Assembly: GCA_027035445.1 (NCBI GenBank)
Contig: JALVUT010000468.1
Location: forward strand, 1-21,659
DNA length: 21,659 nucleotides
From: Thermococcus sp.
GTDB taxonomy: Archaea; Methanobacteriota_B; Thermococci; Thermococcales; Thermococcaceae
Direction: 5' to 3'
The translations under genes and the position numbers were made by a program. How positions within the stretch are numbered: position 1 is the stretch's first letter; each line of letters begins with the position of its first letter. The notes beneath the pieces were generated by a model. It was given only the letters and a program-made list of their open reading frames with translations. It searched no databases and had not been told where the DNA came from. This document shows positions 1-8,014 of this stretch, in pieces.

Positions 1-55
1 TCTGGATTGATCTTCATTGTGAAATTTTATTTCCTTGAGTTAACGTTGTTATATA

Positions 56-112
56 AGAGCTGCGAAAAAAGTGAGGGAGATTTTGGGATTTTTTGTTATT
101 ACTTTTAGTAAG
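56..112 (+). repeat. 57-bp intergenic repeat, left copy
   Basis: This segment, starting AGAGCTGCGAAAAAAGTGAG and ending in TTACTTTTAGTAAG, recurs at 15641-15697 in the same orientation with only two mismatches, both in the GGG/TGT triplet at 85-87. The 3' end is a small palindrome (TTACT-TTT-AGTAA). The copies sit in the two intergenic regions that bracket the minus-strand gene block. Conservation over 57 bp without coding potential suggests a cis-acting site (phage promoter, origin or recombination site). Which one is unknown. Confidence 0.9.
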
Positions 113-330
113 CCCGGAGGGGCTCTATAGGTATCTATAGATATCTATAGATCTAAAGATCCCACCAGTTATCCCAAAGTATCAAAAGACAACTTTTGAT
201 CCCTTCCGTTTCACCTTCAGTCTTTTCTTAGGTTCCATTTAGTATCTTAAGATAATCATCGGTAAATCGTATGGTGTTACTTATTGTTCCCTTAGATCCC
301 CTATAAGTAAATCTTATAAAAATATTCCTT

Positions 331-404
331 TATAGGATATCTTATAGGATATCTTATAGGACATTTATATAAGATATTTATATAGGATATCTTATAGGAT
401 ACCT
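331..404. repeat. 12-bp direct repeat array (TATAGGATATCT)
   Basis: Units of TATAGGATATCT start at 331, 343, 381 and 393 (the last ends GATACCT), with a degenerate unit from 355. Each unit contains GATATC, so it is also partly palindromic. The 10-mer ATCTTATAGG formed at unit junctions is the same word found at several junctions of the 30-bp array at 15051-15410. Iteron-like spacing would fit a binding site for a replication or regulatory protein, but this is inference. Confidence 0.7.
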
Positions 405-473
405 AAAGATATAACGCCTAAAAGTTTCAGGTGATATCTTTAGAGAGGAACAATAGACTTGTTGCTGCAGCTT

Positions 474-641
474 TTACTTTTTAGCTGGTGATATCCAAAG
501 TGTAGACTTATTTTTGCAATCTTTACATTCAAAAACAATTCTTACTAAAGACCTGCTGACCATAACATCTGATTTCATAAGTGCCATATGATATGATCCA
601 CAAGACAAACAGTAGAGTTTAATAGGTACTGAATGTTTCAT
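474..641 (-). CDS. 55-aa zinc-ribbon protein
   Basis: A short gene starting ATG at 641 behind a strong Shine-Dalgarno (AAGGAGATATTCAG then ATG) and ending with TAA at 474-476. The product begins MKHSVPIKLYCLSCGSYH and has two CxxC pairs, C11-C14 (CLSC) and C39-C42 (CKDC), the usual layout of a small Zn ribbon. It is the last gene of the minus-strand block. Its own upstream region (705-774) is a copy of the 70-bp promoter-like repeat that also precedes the 74-aa gene, so it is probably expressed separately from the polymerase operon. Function unknown; DNA/RNA binding or an adaptor role would be typical of such proteins. Confidence 0.75.
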   Translation of the reverse strand: MKHSVPIKLYCLSCGSYHMALMKSDVMVSRSLVRIVFECKDCKNKSTLWISPAKK

Positions 642-704
642 CTGAATATCTCCTTCTCCAATGGCCGTTTTGGCCTTTATTTTGAAAATTTTAGTTCAAT
701 AGGT

Positions 705-774
705 GCTACCCTACATGGGCTACCCAAGTTCTCTTTTGTTTCTATCAAAAGAGTCAATAAATTTGTCAAGAATC
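705..774 (-). promoter_or_regulatory. 70-bp promoter-like repeat, copy 1
   Basis: Near-copy of 1042-1111. Positions 729-774 are identical between copies and 705-716 also match, at the same spacing. Read on the minus strand it has TTGACA (769-764), a 17-nt spacer and GATAGA (746-741), a fair sigma70-like -35 and a weak -10. A perfect 8-bp inverted repeat CTCTTTTG/CAAAAGAG (731-738 / 746-753, 7-nt loop) overlaps the -10, so it could be an operator or a transcript-5' hairpin. It lies about 60-90 bp upstream of the 55-aa gene. Confidence 0.55.
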
Positions 775-781
775 GTTTGTT

Positions 782-1006
782 TTACTCTTGGTATGGTCTG
801 ACATTCCATAGTGGACATGATTTCACAGGACATTCTTTAGTTCTTTGAATCCACCGTTCACCCCCGTTACAGTCGTAACACTTGGCATTAATAGCTTTCC
901 TGAGACTAGTAGGATTCTCTGCTGCTATTTGCAGAGGTGTCCTTCGTACACCCTTTTTTGCAGCTCTAGCTTTCTTCAGGTTATCTAAAAGTTTTTTTCT
1001 GTCCAT
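782..1006 (-). CDS. 74-aa cysteine-rich phage protein (CxxC...CPxxxCPLW type)
   Basis: The N-terminal half is basic (MDRKKLLDNLKKARAAKKG). The C-terminal half has an invariant-looking core: AKCYDCNGGE, then KECPVKSCPLW near the end. The order CxxCxGG...CPxxxCPLW matches a group of short phage proteins I recall as common and uncharacterised; it probably binds one Zn through four Cys. The ATG at 1006 has no clear Shine-Dalgarno (upstream reads CCTTAAATAATCAAA), unlike nearly all other genes here, so initiation may be weak or the start may differ. It sits between two copies of the 70-bp promoter-like repeat, which suggests an independently expressed unit. Confident as a gene, function unknown. 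Confidence 0.8.
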   Translation of the reverse strand: MDRKKLLDNLKKARAAKKGVRRTPLQIAAENPTSLRKAINAKCYDCNGGERWIQRTKECPVKSCPLWNVRPYQE

Positions 1007-1041
1007 TTTGATTATTTAAGGAAAATTTTAAGGAAACACAG

Positions 1042-1111
1042 GCTACCCTACATTGGCACTTTTGTTTCTCTTTTGTTTCTATCAAAAGAGTCAATAAATT
1101 TGTCAAGAATC
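1042..1111 (-). promoter_or_regulatory. 70-bp promoter-like repeat, copy 2
   Basis: Second copy of the element at 705-774. On the minus strand TTGACA (1106-1101), 17-nt spacer, GATAGA (1083-1078), with the 8-bp inverted repeat at 1068-1075 / 1083-1090. The element begins inside the polymerase stop codon (1110-1112), so it directly abuts the polymerase gene. It would drive the 74-aa gene with a leader of about 60 nt. Neither copy has a T-run after the hairpin on either strand, so I do not call it a terminator. Confidence 0.55.
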
Positions 1112-3023
1112 AGTGTGTTTCTGCCCAATTGAGACCAGTCTTGACATCCGCCGGTGTCTCCACATTCAAATTGAATGATCTGCCAGCTTCCAGTGAGGCA
1201 TCTTTGATGATTTCAATTATAGATTCAAGTACAGTCTCTGGTGTTACTGTGTTATACTCAAACTGCAGTTCATCATGATATGCTATGATCTGTTGTACAG
1301 GATATTGCAGTTCACTAAAAGTTTCATTGCACAGTATCATCCATTTCTTGAATACCATGGTTGCTGCATTCTGCAGAAGACTATTGAGCAGCTTACGTTT
1401 CTCTCGAATATAGAGCATCCTTCCATCAAGACCTTTGATCTTTCCTCCACGGATATCATATGCTCTTTCCAGATCATCAATCAGTTTCTTGATGGGGGCA
1501 TTAGCTTCCCAAAAGTCATCATATAGTTTATCTGCAAGATGCTCTGGTTTCCCAAGTGTTTGAGCAAGTTTTCTTTTGGAGCACCCGTAGATAAGCGCAT
1601 AGAATCCACTTTTTGCAGTATCTCTATCGACTTCCCATACTTTTGCATTGTATGTGTGGAAATCATTGTCCTTATCCGGAGATAAGATCCTGTCAGCTAT
1701 CTCTTGACCACCAGGGTATCTTATCAGATAGTGTGCGAGACATCTGGCCTCAATGGATTTCAGATCCGCACCTATCATCATGCAGTCATCAGGGACAGCA
1801 AAGAGCTCTCTCACCTCCTTCCCATAGAGGGATGAGGGTCTCGGTGGGTTACACACCACACCACCATGCCTGTATCTACTTGTTGGAGTTCCACACGTAT
1901 TTGCGTAGGAATGGACACGATTATTAGAGCTCTTTCTAACTTCTGCGAGTATTCCCTTGTTTTTCTGTGGATTATAGATAAAGTTAACCCTGTGCCTTAT
2001 GGTTCTGTAGGTAGCAATCTTCTTCCCAAGACCTTCAGGCAGTGAGTCAAAAGAATCCTCTGTTAACTTAGGGCTGGTCCTGACCTTATGACCATTCCTT
2101 GTGGTATAGTTGTATGTTGTAGGTTTCCACCCGATAGATAGCAGGTACTCTGTCATATCTGTTGTGGAATCAATTGAGAACTGTTCAAAGGTGACAGCAC
2201 AGTAATCACCCTTTACTTTTAGAACCTTCTGCTCTCCGAAGTATTTTACTGTGTTTTTTTTATACTTGGTTTTCCCTTTGAGATATGGGTTTATACCTCC
2301 AACAACAGTTGATTTTTTGAAGTCCTCTTGTTTACTTTTAGCTACACCTGGGACCAGTGTTCTCCATGGTAGTTCACTCTGGATTTCCTCTTTTAGAGCA
2401 TTCAGTTTATTATTGAGGGATTCGTAGTTCTGAATGGCTTTGTTAACATCAATGTAAACCCCATGTCTCTCTTGATACCCATGGTAAAAAAGTACCGCAG
2501 TTTCAAGGAGAACCGAGTCATAGTTAACGTTATTCTTAAGCTTTTTGTAAAGCTCATAAGTTATAAGGACATCATTCTGACACCTTCTGATTAAGTCAAG
2601 TGTCAGTTCCCCGGTCCACTCATCAATCTGAATTTTCTTGGGTAGTCTTTTATTTTTCCTTGCGTAATACTCTAGGGAGTGGGACTGTTGCTCCGGGTAT
2701 CTTATACGTGATGCACATAGTGTATCATAGACCTTACGGATATCAATCCGTTTCGACGGATAATGACAGTTAATCAGTGGGATATCAAAGCCAGCACCAT
2801 TGTGCATCACAATAGTCCTGGCGTTTCTCATCCTGTCAATTGCATCTTCTATCGTACCATTACACGCCACCCCAGGTTCGTTAGAGTATACCCTTACACA
2901 CTCGTCTTCAGCTTCTTCCGGTGTTGACATGCAGATCAGTAAGATCCTGTTATCATTAGAGATATCCAAATTCTGAGCTTCAATGTCAACTATCAGGACT
3001 TCAGAAGATAATCTGTTGTTCAT
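1110..3023 (-). CDS. DNA polymerase, family A (T7 gp5-like), with 3'-5' exonuclease
   Basis: Replicative polymerase of 637 aa, slightly shorter than T7 gp5 (704 aa). The N-terminal exonuclease domain shows motif I as VDIE (D13, E15), motif II as HNGAGFD (around residue 100) and motif III as QNDVLITYEL (around 150), so proofreading looks intact. The polymerase domain shows motif A (D420-x4-E425-x-R427 in ADLKSIEAR), motif B (R467-x3-K471-x7-Y479-G480) and motif C HDE (583-585). No 5'-3' exonuclease domain is present, as in phage T7. ATG at 3023 follows AAAGGGTG and overlaps the end of the primase-helicase gene by 23 nt, so the two are translationally linked. A thioredoxin-binding loop cannot be judged by eye. 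Confidence 0.97.
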   Translation of the reverse strand: MNNRLSSEVLIVDIEAQNLDISNDNRILLICMSTPEEAEDECVRVYSNEPGVACNGTIEDAIDRMRNARTIVMHNGAGFDIPLINCHYPSKRIDIRKVYDTLCASRIRYPEQQSHSLEYYARKNKRLPKKIQIDEWTGELTLDLIRRCQNDVLITYELYKKLKNNVNYDSVLLETAVLFYHGYQERHGVYIDVNKAIQNYESLNNKLNALKEEIQSELPWRTLVPGVAKSKQEDFKKSTVVGGINPYLKGKTKYKKNTVKYFGEQKVLKVKGDYCAVTFEQFSIDSTTDMTEYLLSIGWKPTTYNYTTRNGHKVRTSPKLTEDSFDSLPEGLGKKIATYRTIRHRVNFIYNPQKNKGILAEVRKSSNNRVHSYANTCGTPTSRYRHGGVVCNPPRPSSLYGKEVRELFAVPDDCMMIGADLKSIEARCLAHYLIRYPGGQEIADRILSPDKDNDFHTYNAKVWEVDRDTAKSGFYALIYGCSKRKLAQTLGKPEHLADKLYDDFWEANAPIKKLIDDLERAYDIRGGKIKGLDGRMLYIREKRKLLNSLLQNAATMVFKKWMILCNETFSELQYPVQQIIAYHDELQFEYNTVTPETVLESIIEIIKDASLEAGRSFNLNVETPADVKTGLNWAETH

Positions 3024-4674
3024 TCATTTCACCCTTTGTTTTGTCGTAGATCAGTTGGAATTTCCCTCCAACTTTATGACCGCCAACCCTGGCTTTCAGG
3101 AGTTTTACAATGGTGGTATTCTTCTCTTCTTCAGTCTCTGCATGGAGGTTTCTGCTGAGTCCAAGGATAGACGTTGAGAATCTCCATTGTGCTCTTGATC
3201 CAGTGAACTGAGAGGCATACACTTCACCTCCAGTTTCGTGATTACCCTTCGTATCATTAAGGTGGTTAACATGGATTATACTTATGTCCATCACCTGAAC
3301 CATCTTGGACATCTGATAGAGTGCATCAGATAACCACTGATTTTGGGCACTTGGGTCCATACTGGATACAAGAGCTGACAGAGGGTCGATGAAGAAATAC
3401 TTGACACCATTGGCAGCCATAAACCTGATTGCAGATTCAATCTCTTCCCATCTGCCATTGAAGAAATAATGGTCATAGAGGATCAATTTGTCCTTGATAA
3501 GATTTGACACTTTGATGATCTTCTTTTTTGTCTCTGGAGACACTTCATATCCCGGGATATCAATCGGTTCATTGATGATCCTTCCGATGACCTTGCGATA
3601 CAACATATCAGGCGGTTCTTCCATTGAGAATACACCGATTGGTTCTTTATGCTGTATCATCAGGTTCGTCTGGATTTGATGAACAAAGGTTGTCTTACCA
3701 ACACCAGGAGCTGCACCAATAGCTATTAGCTCATGGGTTCGGAGACCATAGATTAGACGATCAAGAGATTCCCATGGTGTCGTAAGTCCAACCGGAATAG
3801 GTTCAGAGACAATACTTGCGATATCTTTTGTTATCGTTGAGATAAACCTCGGTTTATAGGGTTCTGCTGTTCTGTAAGAGTCTATAAACTCTTTTGTTTT
3901 CCTTTCTTTGAGCATGTCATGGGCATCCTTTTCTGAAAAGGACATCACAAGACAAGTAGGAAAAACCTTCCAGAACTCTTCCGTTAACTTCTGTCCAGGT
4001 TTATCCTGATCGAAACATACGTATACTTTCCCGGCAGCTTGAATTAGTTTCATATGCTGCAGGATTGTGTGCATATTGGCACCATTTGGTACCGACATAA
4101 CAGTGAGCCTGTTGCGACCTACTTTATCAACAAGCATTTGATAGGCCGCCATAGCATCATTTTCACCTTCAGTTATCACAAGGACTGGGATATATTTAGG
4201 GGCATCTATCTGACCAAACAAAAGAATCTGTGGGTTTTTCCCGAGTTTATCCAATGTATAGAATTTTTTTTCTGACAGTTCTTTACATTTCCAAGTGATC
4301 AACTGTTTATTATGATTGTATATTGGATAGTATACCTTCAGGACCTCATTTGTATCTGGATTGACAAGGGTTCTTACATTGTACTTAATCAGTGTTGATT
4401 CTTTGATCCCCTGAAACGGGTAGGCAGGTAGTGTTGAAGGGTCCAACTGTGTGATCTCAGTTGGTTTCTGTTTGGTGGACTGTTGTATAATAATCTCCAT
4501 GTTATCCTCATCCAAGTTACCATGATCTAGCACTGTTCCATCAGGTGCGACCTTATAGCCGCACCTGTTACAAAACTTACCACCATTTTCAAAATGAATT
4601 AGATGGTTACCTGTAGAATCTCTACCGATTGACTTGCATGAGGGGCATGGACTATCTCCGATGATTTCTGACAT
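3001..4674 (-). CDS. Bifunctional DNA primase-helicase (T7 gp4-like)
   Basis: 557 aa, close to T7 gp4 (566 aa). The N-terminal zinc-binding domain has CPSC (C10, C13) and CNRC (C35, C38). The TOPRIM primase core has VLVITEGENDAMAA (E169) and VCFDQDKPGQK (D222, D224). The C-terminal RecA/DnaB-like helicase has Walker A GAAPGVGKTT (320-329), FSMEE (~349-353), Walker B-like YFFIDPLSAL (D430), and the HVNHLNDTKG segment. It should unwind the fork 5'-3' and prime lagging-strand synthesis with the downstream polymerase. An in-frame upstream ATG at 4752 exists, but the start at 4674 directly follows AAAGGAGGTAATC and puts the Zn finger at the N terminus as in the family, so I choose it. It overlaps the 66-aa gene by 23 nt. 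Confidence 0.97.
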   Translation of the reverse strand: MSEIIGDSPCPSCKSIGRDSTGNHLIHFENGGKFCNRCGYKVAPDGTVLDHGNLDEDNMEIIIQQSTKQKPTEITQLDPSTLPAYPFQGIKESTLIKYNVRTLVNPDTNEVLKVYYPIYNHNKQLITWKCKELSEKKFYTLDKLGKNPQILLFGQIDAPKYIPVLVITEGENDAMAAYQMLVDKVGRNRLTVMSVPNGANMHTILQHMKLIQAAGKVYVCFDQDKPGQKLTEEFWKVFPTCLVMSFSEKDAHDMLKERKTKEFIDSYRTAEPYKPRFISTITKDIASIVSEPIPVGLTTPWESLDRLIYGLRTHELIAIGAAPGVGKTTFVHQIQTNLMIQHKEPIGVFSMEEPPDMLYRKVIGRIINEPIDIPGYEVSPETKKKIIKVSNLIKDKLILYDHYFFNGRWEEIESAIRFMAANGVKYFFIDPLSALVSSMDPSAQNQWLSDALYQMSKMVQVMDISIIHVNHLNDTKGNHETGGEVYASQFTGSRAQWRFSTSILGLSRNLHAETEEEKNTTIVKLLKARVGGHKVGGKFQLIYDKTKGEMNEQQIIF

Positions 4675-4852
4675 GATTACCTCCTTTCTGCCATGGACAC
4701 TTATGGTAATACTGCTTGTATTTCCTGGCATCTCTTGTTGTCTTACCAGCATTCATTTCGTATTCCTCCAGTGGTATCTGGTAGTATACCTGTTGGCACT
4801 TATGGCAAACGAAGTTAACATAGCCATCAAGAAGGTAATTCTTTAGTTTCAT
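4652..4852 (-). CDS. 66-aa small protein with CxxC motif
   Basis: Begins MKLKNYLLDGYVNFVCHKCQ. One CxxC pair (C16, C19) sits near the N terminus, and C52 with nearby histidines (H50, H60, H64) could complete a Zn site. The C terminus is basic. A G-rich stretch (GGGGGTT) about 8 nt before the ATG is a usable Shine-Dalgarno. It is tightly packed between the AAA+ gene (15-nt gap) and the primase-helicase gene (23-nt overlap), which supports real translation. Function unknown; the position suggests an accessory to replication. Confidence 0.65.
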   Translation of the reverse strand: MKLKNYLLDGYVNFVCHKCQQVYYQIPLEEYEMNAGKTTRDARKYKQYYHKCPWQKGGNHVRNHRR

Positions 4853-4867
4853 TTTGTCAACCCCCTA

Positions 4868-6046
4868 TTATCCGAAAACAGTGTCGAACAGTTTATCTGC
4901 AGTCTCAACTTCAGTTTTACTCGGCAATTTATTTGTGTAGGTCATATCGATTGCCATTTTGATTGGCATCTTGGATACCTTGATAAGGTTTGCAATGACC
5001 AGTAGTGTCCGTGGACTACAGGGGACAGACAGTTCGTCATACCCATAGCCTCTCCGGACAAGATTGGCCCACTTTACAAGGTTCTTTGCTGCAGTGTTTG
5101 ATGTCCCCTTGACCTTCTTCTTTATCAGCTCAACCTCTTGCTTTTCCTCAAGGTAGTGGGCTTCCTTGACGATTGCAATACGATCCAGGGTTGATGTGTC
5201 CTGAATGGTTGTCGCTGCGAATTTCGTAAGATCCTCAGCAAAACCCTTTGAATTGTCAGTAAGATACAGTCTGAAGTATGGGTGAGGGTCAACCTTCTTG
5301 TCTGCATAGGAGCCCGGTTTGTCATCAAGAACTACAAACCCGTCTTTTTCATAAAGGTTCTGCAGGGCCATCTGTGTTGCTGCAGTCAGCTTAAAGACCT
5401 CATCAATACAAACGATATACCCACGAGATACACCATATGGGATGGCACCGTCCTGCCACACAGTGTCACCGTTGATGACTGTCATAGTCCCAAGGAAAGA
5501 CGACTGGTCAACACCATCCTTACCGTTGATCCTCATATAAGGGTGTCTGATTGTCGCGGCATACTGTTTCACCGAACTGGTTTTTCCAGTGCCTGGCATA
5601 CCAACAAGCAGGCTCTTTTCATTCAGAATGTAAGCCAGGTGGATTGCCTCAAGCATATCTGCATCCCAAACGTAATCCTTGTCCTCGTCCGGGATATTTG
5701 CCTGGTCTTCCTCGGGCCATGCAGAGTCTTCATAGACTCCAATTTCATAGTTGATACCAGATGATGGGAGTCTACCATCTGTAAGCTCTGTGAGCAATAC
5801 AGTTTTCTTGGCTTTCCTCAGTTTCTTTGCTACCACCCTTTTACTTGTTTTGGTTTCGTCGGGGTAGACATCTACACTGTCATTCAGGTCCACAAGTTCA
5901 TGCGGTACGCTGATAACCGGTTCATCTTTGTGGTCCAGCACTCTACAATTGAGGACCAGACCAGACTTGGTTTTACCGATTACCTTGACCTTTGTGCCCT
6001 TCTTCAGCATGAGGAAGTCACTGTTCAACCTGCCTGTTTTAGCCAT
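4868..6046 (-). CDS. AAA+ ATPase, MoxR/CobS-like
   Basis: 392 aa. Residues 1-90 form a Lys-rich N-terminal region, possibly beta-rich (VKVIGKTKSGLVLNCRVL). The AAA+ core has Walker A GMPGTGKT (149-156), Walker B IVCIDE (211-216), a sensor-1 candidate in YLTDNS (~N265) and a possible arginine finger in STLDRI (R289). A lid subdomain with SPRTLLVIANL follows. The immediate upstream neighbour, 10 nt away, encodes a VWA protein, and such ATPases classically work with a VWA partner as in CobS/CobT or MoxR/CoxE systems. The phage target is unknown. Start ATG at 6046 follows AAGGAGATTCAA. Confidence 0.92.
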   Translation of the reverse strand: MAKTGRLNSDFLMLKKGTKVKVIGKTKSGLVLNCRVLDHKDEPVISVPHELVDLNDSVDVYPDETKTSKRVVAKKLRKAKKTVLLTELTDGRLPSSGINYEIGVYEDSAWPEEDQANIPDEDKDYVWDADMLEAIHLAYILNEKSLLVGMPGTGKTSSVKQYAATIRHPYMRINGKDGVDQSSFLGTMTVINGDTVWQDGAIPYGVSRGYIVCIDEVFKLTAATQMALQNLYEKDGFVVLDDKPGSYADKKVDPHPYFRLYLTDNSKGFAEDLTKFAATTIQDTSTLDRIAIVKEAHYLEEKQEVELIKKKVKGTSNTAAKNLVKWANLVRRGYGYDELSVPCSPRTLLVIANLIKVSKMPIKMAIDMTYTNKLPSKTEVETADKLFDTVFG

Positions 6047-6056
6047 TTGAATCTCC

Positions 6057-7739
6057 TTATTTGATTATGATTTTATCAGATATCAATCTCAACAGTATCG
6101 AATCAAGCTGGCTTTCTTCATGCAATACATACCAGTTCTTGTAGAAATTCTCTACAGCGTCTGACAAAATGCCTATACCATAAAGATCAATAAGACCACT
6201 TGACTCGATCTCCTTGCAGACCTGTTTAAGGTAGACACGACCGTCTCCAATGTAGTGCCCAGCCGGGTATCCATCAGATAAGACGATCATGATTTTCTTC
6301 TTTTCAGGTTGCAACAACAGTCGTTCAGCAGCAATCAACAGGGTATCCCCATCAGAGTTACCAGCGTGCATCAGATTGGTTGAAAGCTGGTCTATAAGGT
6401 CAACCTGTTTCATCTGGACACCAAACGGTTTGAACTCATAGATGGGCATTTCGTCAGCTGTTGCAGTAAACCCAAGGATTTCATAAGAGATCCCAAGACT
6501 CTTAAGTGTCTCAGCCATACAATATGCTGCTGCTGCTGCGTACATATAACGCTGTTCTTGCATAAACATGGACCCACTACAGTCAACAATCAACTGCACT
6601 GCAGCATCTTTGTCGATCTGTGGGTTCTGACGTTTCTTGAAGATGGTGTTTGTCACTGAAGTTCGCAGCTTATACAGCTTTTTGTTGTCCAGTCTGCCAC
6701 GTTTAAGATTAGACTCATACCTAATCTGATTGAGTACAAGAAGTTTCCTATATATCTTTTTGGATACTACTGATTTACTGGCTATGTTCAGTATTGTATC
6801 TTTTTGCCTTGTATTTTTGGTTTTCTTCTGGATGTCCTCCATGAGTATGAGAGTTGGGTTTGGGTTTGGGATATAACTAAGGTCATATCTCAACTTTGTT
6901 TTTTGAATAGCATCCATACCTTTTGGGTCATGGTTAAGAATCCCTGCCCCATACAAAGACTTCACAGCTTGTTTGACGTTTTTCTTCAGGTTTATCGGGT
7001 TGCCGATTGATACAATGTCTACGGAGACAGACTCTTTATCGCCACTGTCACCATCAGAACCATCACCAGAACTGATGTTGTCATCTTGACTATCACTAGT
7101 ACCACAACCACCATCTGATGATTTGATGATTTTCCTAGTGAGTTCAAGGAGATCATCTTTTGTTTTCACCTGTAAAAGTTCTTCTTCCAGGTGCTCAGGG
7201 AGTCCTTGTGGTTTATCTAGGTTTGAATGCAGACCAATCAGCAGGTCTGGATGGAAATAAGAACCTTTTGTCCATAGATCCCATCGGATCACTTGAGTTA
7301 TAATAGAATCCTCTGGAAGACTGGAGACATGTTTTATTTTATTGCTCCAGAAGAGTGCAACAGATTTATCAAGTCCTGGGTATTTTCCGACGATAGATCT
7401 GCTTGCAAGATTCTGTAGGAGAATGCTGTAAACAATGTATTCCCCATCAGACACTCCAGGTTCGTCGGTTCCCATCAGGAGATCTGCATAATCAGGTTGC
7501 AGTATTGAGGCAGCAGTATAGATCTCTGCTGACAACGAGTCGATGTTATTAAGAGACGGTTTTGATATTTTGACTGTTATTGTGTCATCAGAGTGGTGTT
7601 TATACAAATACACCAGGTTTTTTGCAGAGGTGTGTTTGACAACTGTTTGATGTGCGTCTCCTATTACATAGATGTTTGGGTTCCCTGAGAGTGTTACCAA
7701 CAGTTTTGATACTGCCTCGATTGATCGTATTTTGTTCAT
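6057..7739 (-). CDS. VWA-domain protein (CobT/CoxE-like partner of the AAA+ ATPase)
   Basis: 560 aa. The C-terminal VWA domain has a complete-looking metal-ion-dependent adhesion site: DCSGS (D386, S388, S390), a Thr-containing GFTATADE segment and VLSDGYPAG (D489). About residues 205-240 form an Asp/Ser/Gly-rich acidic linker, a hallmark of CobT-type subunits, where it separates an N-terminal domain from the VWA domain. Residues 1-200 are unrecognised. It is followed after 10 nt by the MoxR/CobS-like ATPase gene. Its start ATG (7739) overlaps the stop of the 64-aa gene in an ATGA. Cobalt chelation itself is unlikely in a phage; protein remodelling driven by the ATPase is the better guess. 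Confidence 0.9.
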   Translation of the reverse strand: MNKIRSIEAVSKLLVTLSGNPNIYVIGDAHQTVVKHTSAKNLVYLYKHHSDDTITVKISKPSLNNIDSLSAEIYTAASILQPDYADLLMGTDEPGVSDGEYIVYSILLQNLASRSIVGKYPGLDKSVALFWSNKIKHVSSLPEDSIITQVIRWDLWTKGSYFHPDLLIGLHSNLDKPQGLPEHLEEELLQVKTKDDLLELTRKIIKSSDGGCGTSDSQDDNISSGDGSDGDSGDKESVSVDIVSIGNPINLKKNVKQAVKSLYGAGILNHDPKGMDAIQKTKLRYDLSYIPNPNPTLILMEDIQKKTKNTRQKDTILNIASKSVVSKKIYRKLLVLNQIRYESNLKRGRLDNKKLYKLRTSVTNTIFKKRQNPQIDKDAAVQLIVDCSGSMFMQEQRYMYAAAAAYCMAETLKSLGISYEILGFTATADEMPIYEFKPFGVQMKQVDLIDQLSTNLMHAGNSDGDTLLIAAERLLLQPEKKKIMIVLSDGYPAGHYIGDGRVYLKQVCKEIESSGLIDLYGIGILSDAVENFYKNWYVLHEESQLDSILLRLISDKIIIK

Positions 7740-7930
7740 CGGATTAACCTCTGAATCATTTTGACAAAATCAAGAGGAATCTGTGGAATGACTGGTACCT
7801 TTGATGTGTACATCTGGCAACATACGGAATTGGAAACGGTGATGTCCCGCTTCTTGCAGGACATCAACCGATTCATCTGGTTGGTCTCCGAATGCTGGCA
7901 GGTACGACAAGACATCACTACGTTTGCCAT
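7736..7930 (-). CDS. 64-aa cysteine-rich protein
   Basis: Product MANVVMSCRTCQHSETNQ... with Cys in the pattern CxxC (C8, C11), C25, then CC near residues 37-38, likely a single Zn site. I chose the ATG at 7930 because AAAAGGAGAACAGTG precedes it; the frame remains open upstream to 7990 but only from a TTG without a ribosome site. The stop overlaps the VWA gene start as ATGA, so translation is coupled. Function unknown. Confidence 0.7.
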   Translation of the reverse strand: MANVVMSCRTCQHSETNQMNRLMSCKKRDITVSNSVCCQMYTSKVPVIPQIPLDFVKMIQRLIR

Positions 7931-8014
7931 CACTGTTCTCCTTTTAAGGGTGGCTTCCATGCACCCGGCAGCAACCTTAAGGGTATTCAATGGTTTGTGC
8001 TTTGTGATTCGTTT
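7931..8014. other. Short intergenic gap
   Basis: 84 nt between the last member of the six-paralog family and the 64-aa gene. It contains only the ribosome binding site for the 64-aa gene and a CCCTTAAGG/CCCTTAAAAGG word pair. No promoter or terminator is evident. Confidence 0.5.

Larger units (their letters stand above)
1..473. other. AT-rich non-coding region with short repeats
   Basis: No convincing gene is visible on either strand. The stretch holds a 57-bp element shared with the other intergenic region (56-112), a short run of CTATAG words about 10 bp apart (124-155), and a 12-bp direct repeat array (331-404). It lies just downstream of the last minus-strand gene, so it marks the end of that transcription unit. 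No hairpin followed by a T-run stands out as a terminator. An AAGATAT/ATATCTT inverted pair lies around 406-440 with a 20-odd-base loop. Replication origin, promoter region or recombination site are all possible; the sequence does not decide. Confidence 0.6.

Noticed and set aside
705..1111. Intrinsic terminators at the CTCTTTTG/CAAAAGAG hairpins
   Set aside because: There is no T-run after the stem on either strand, and the stem overlaps a promoter-like spacing instead.
1613..1927. Plus-strand reading frame inside the polymerase gene
   Set aside because: It is antisense to intact polymerase motifs; no ribosome site and no recognisable domain.
4675..4752. 26-residue N-terminal extension of the primase-helicase
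   Set aside because: It runs through the 66-aa gene in another frame, while a perfect ribosome site precedes the ATG at 4674.
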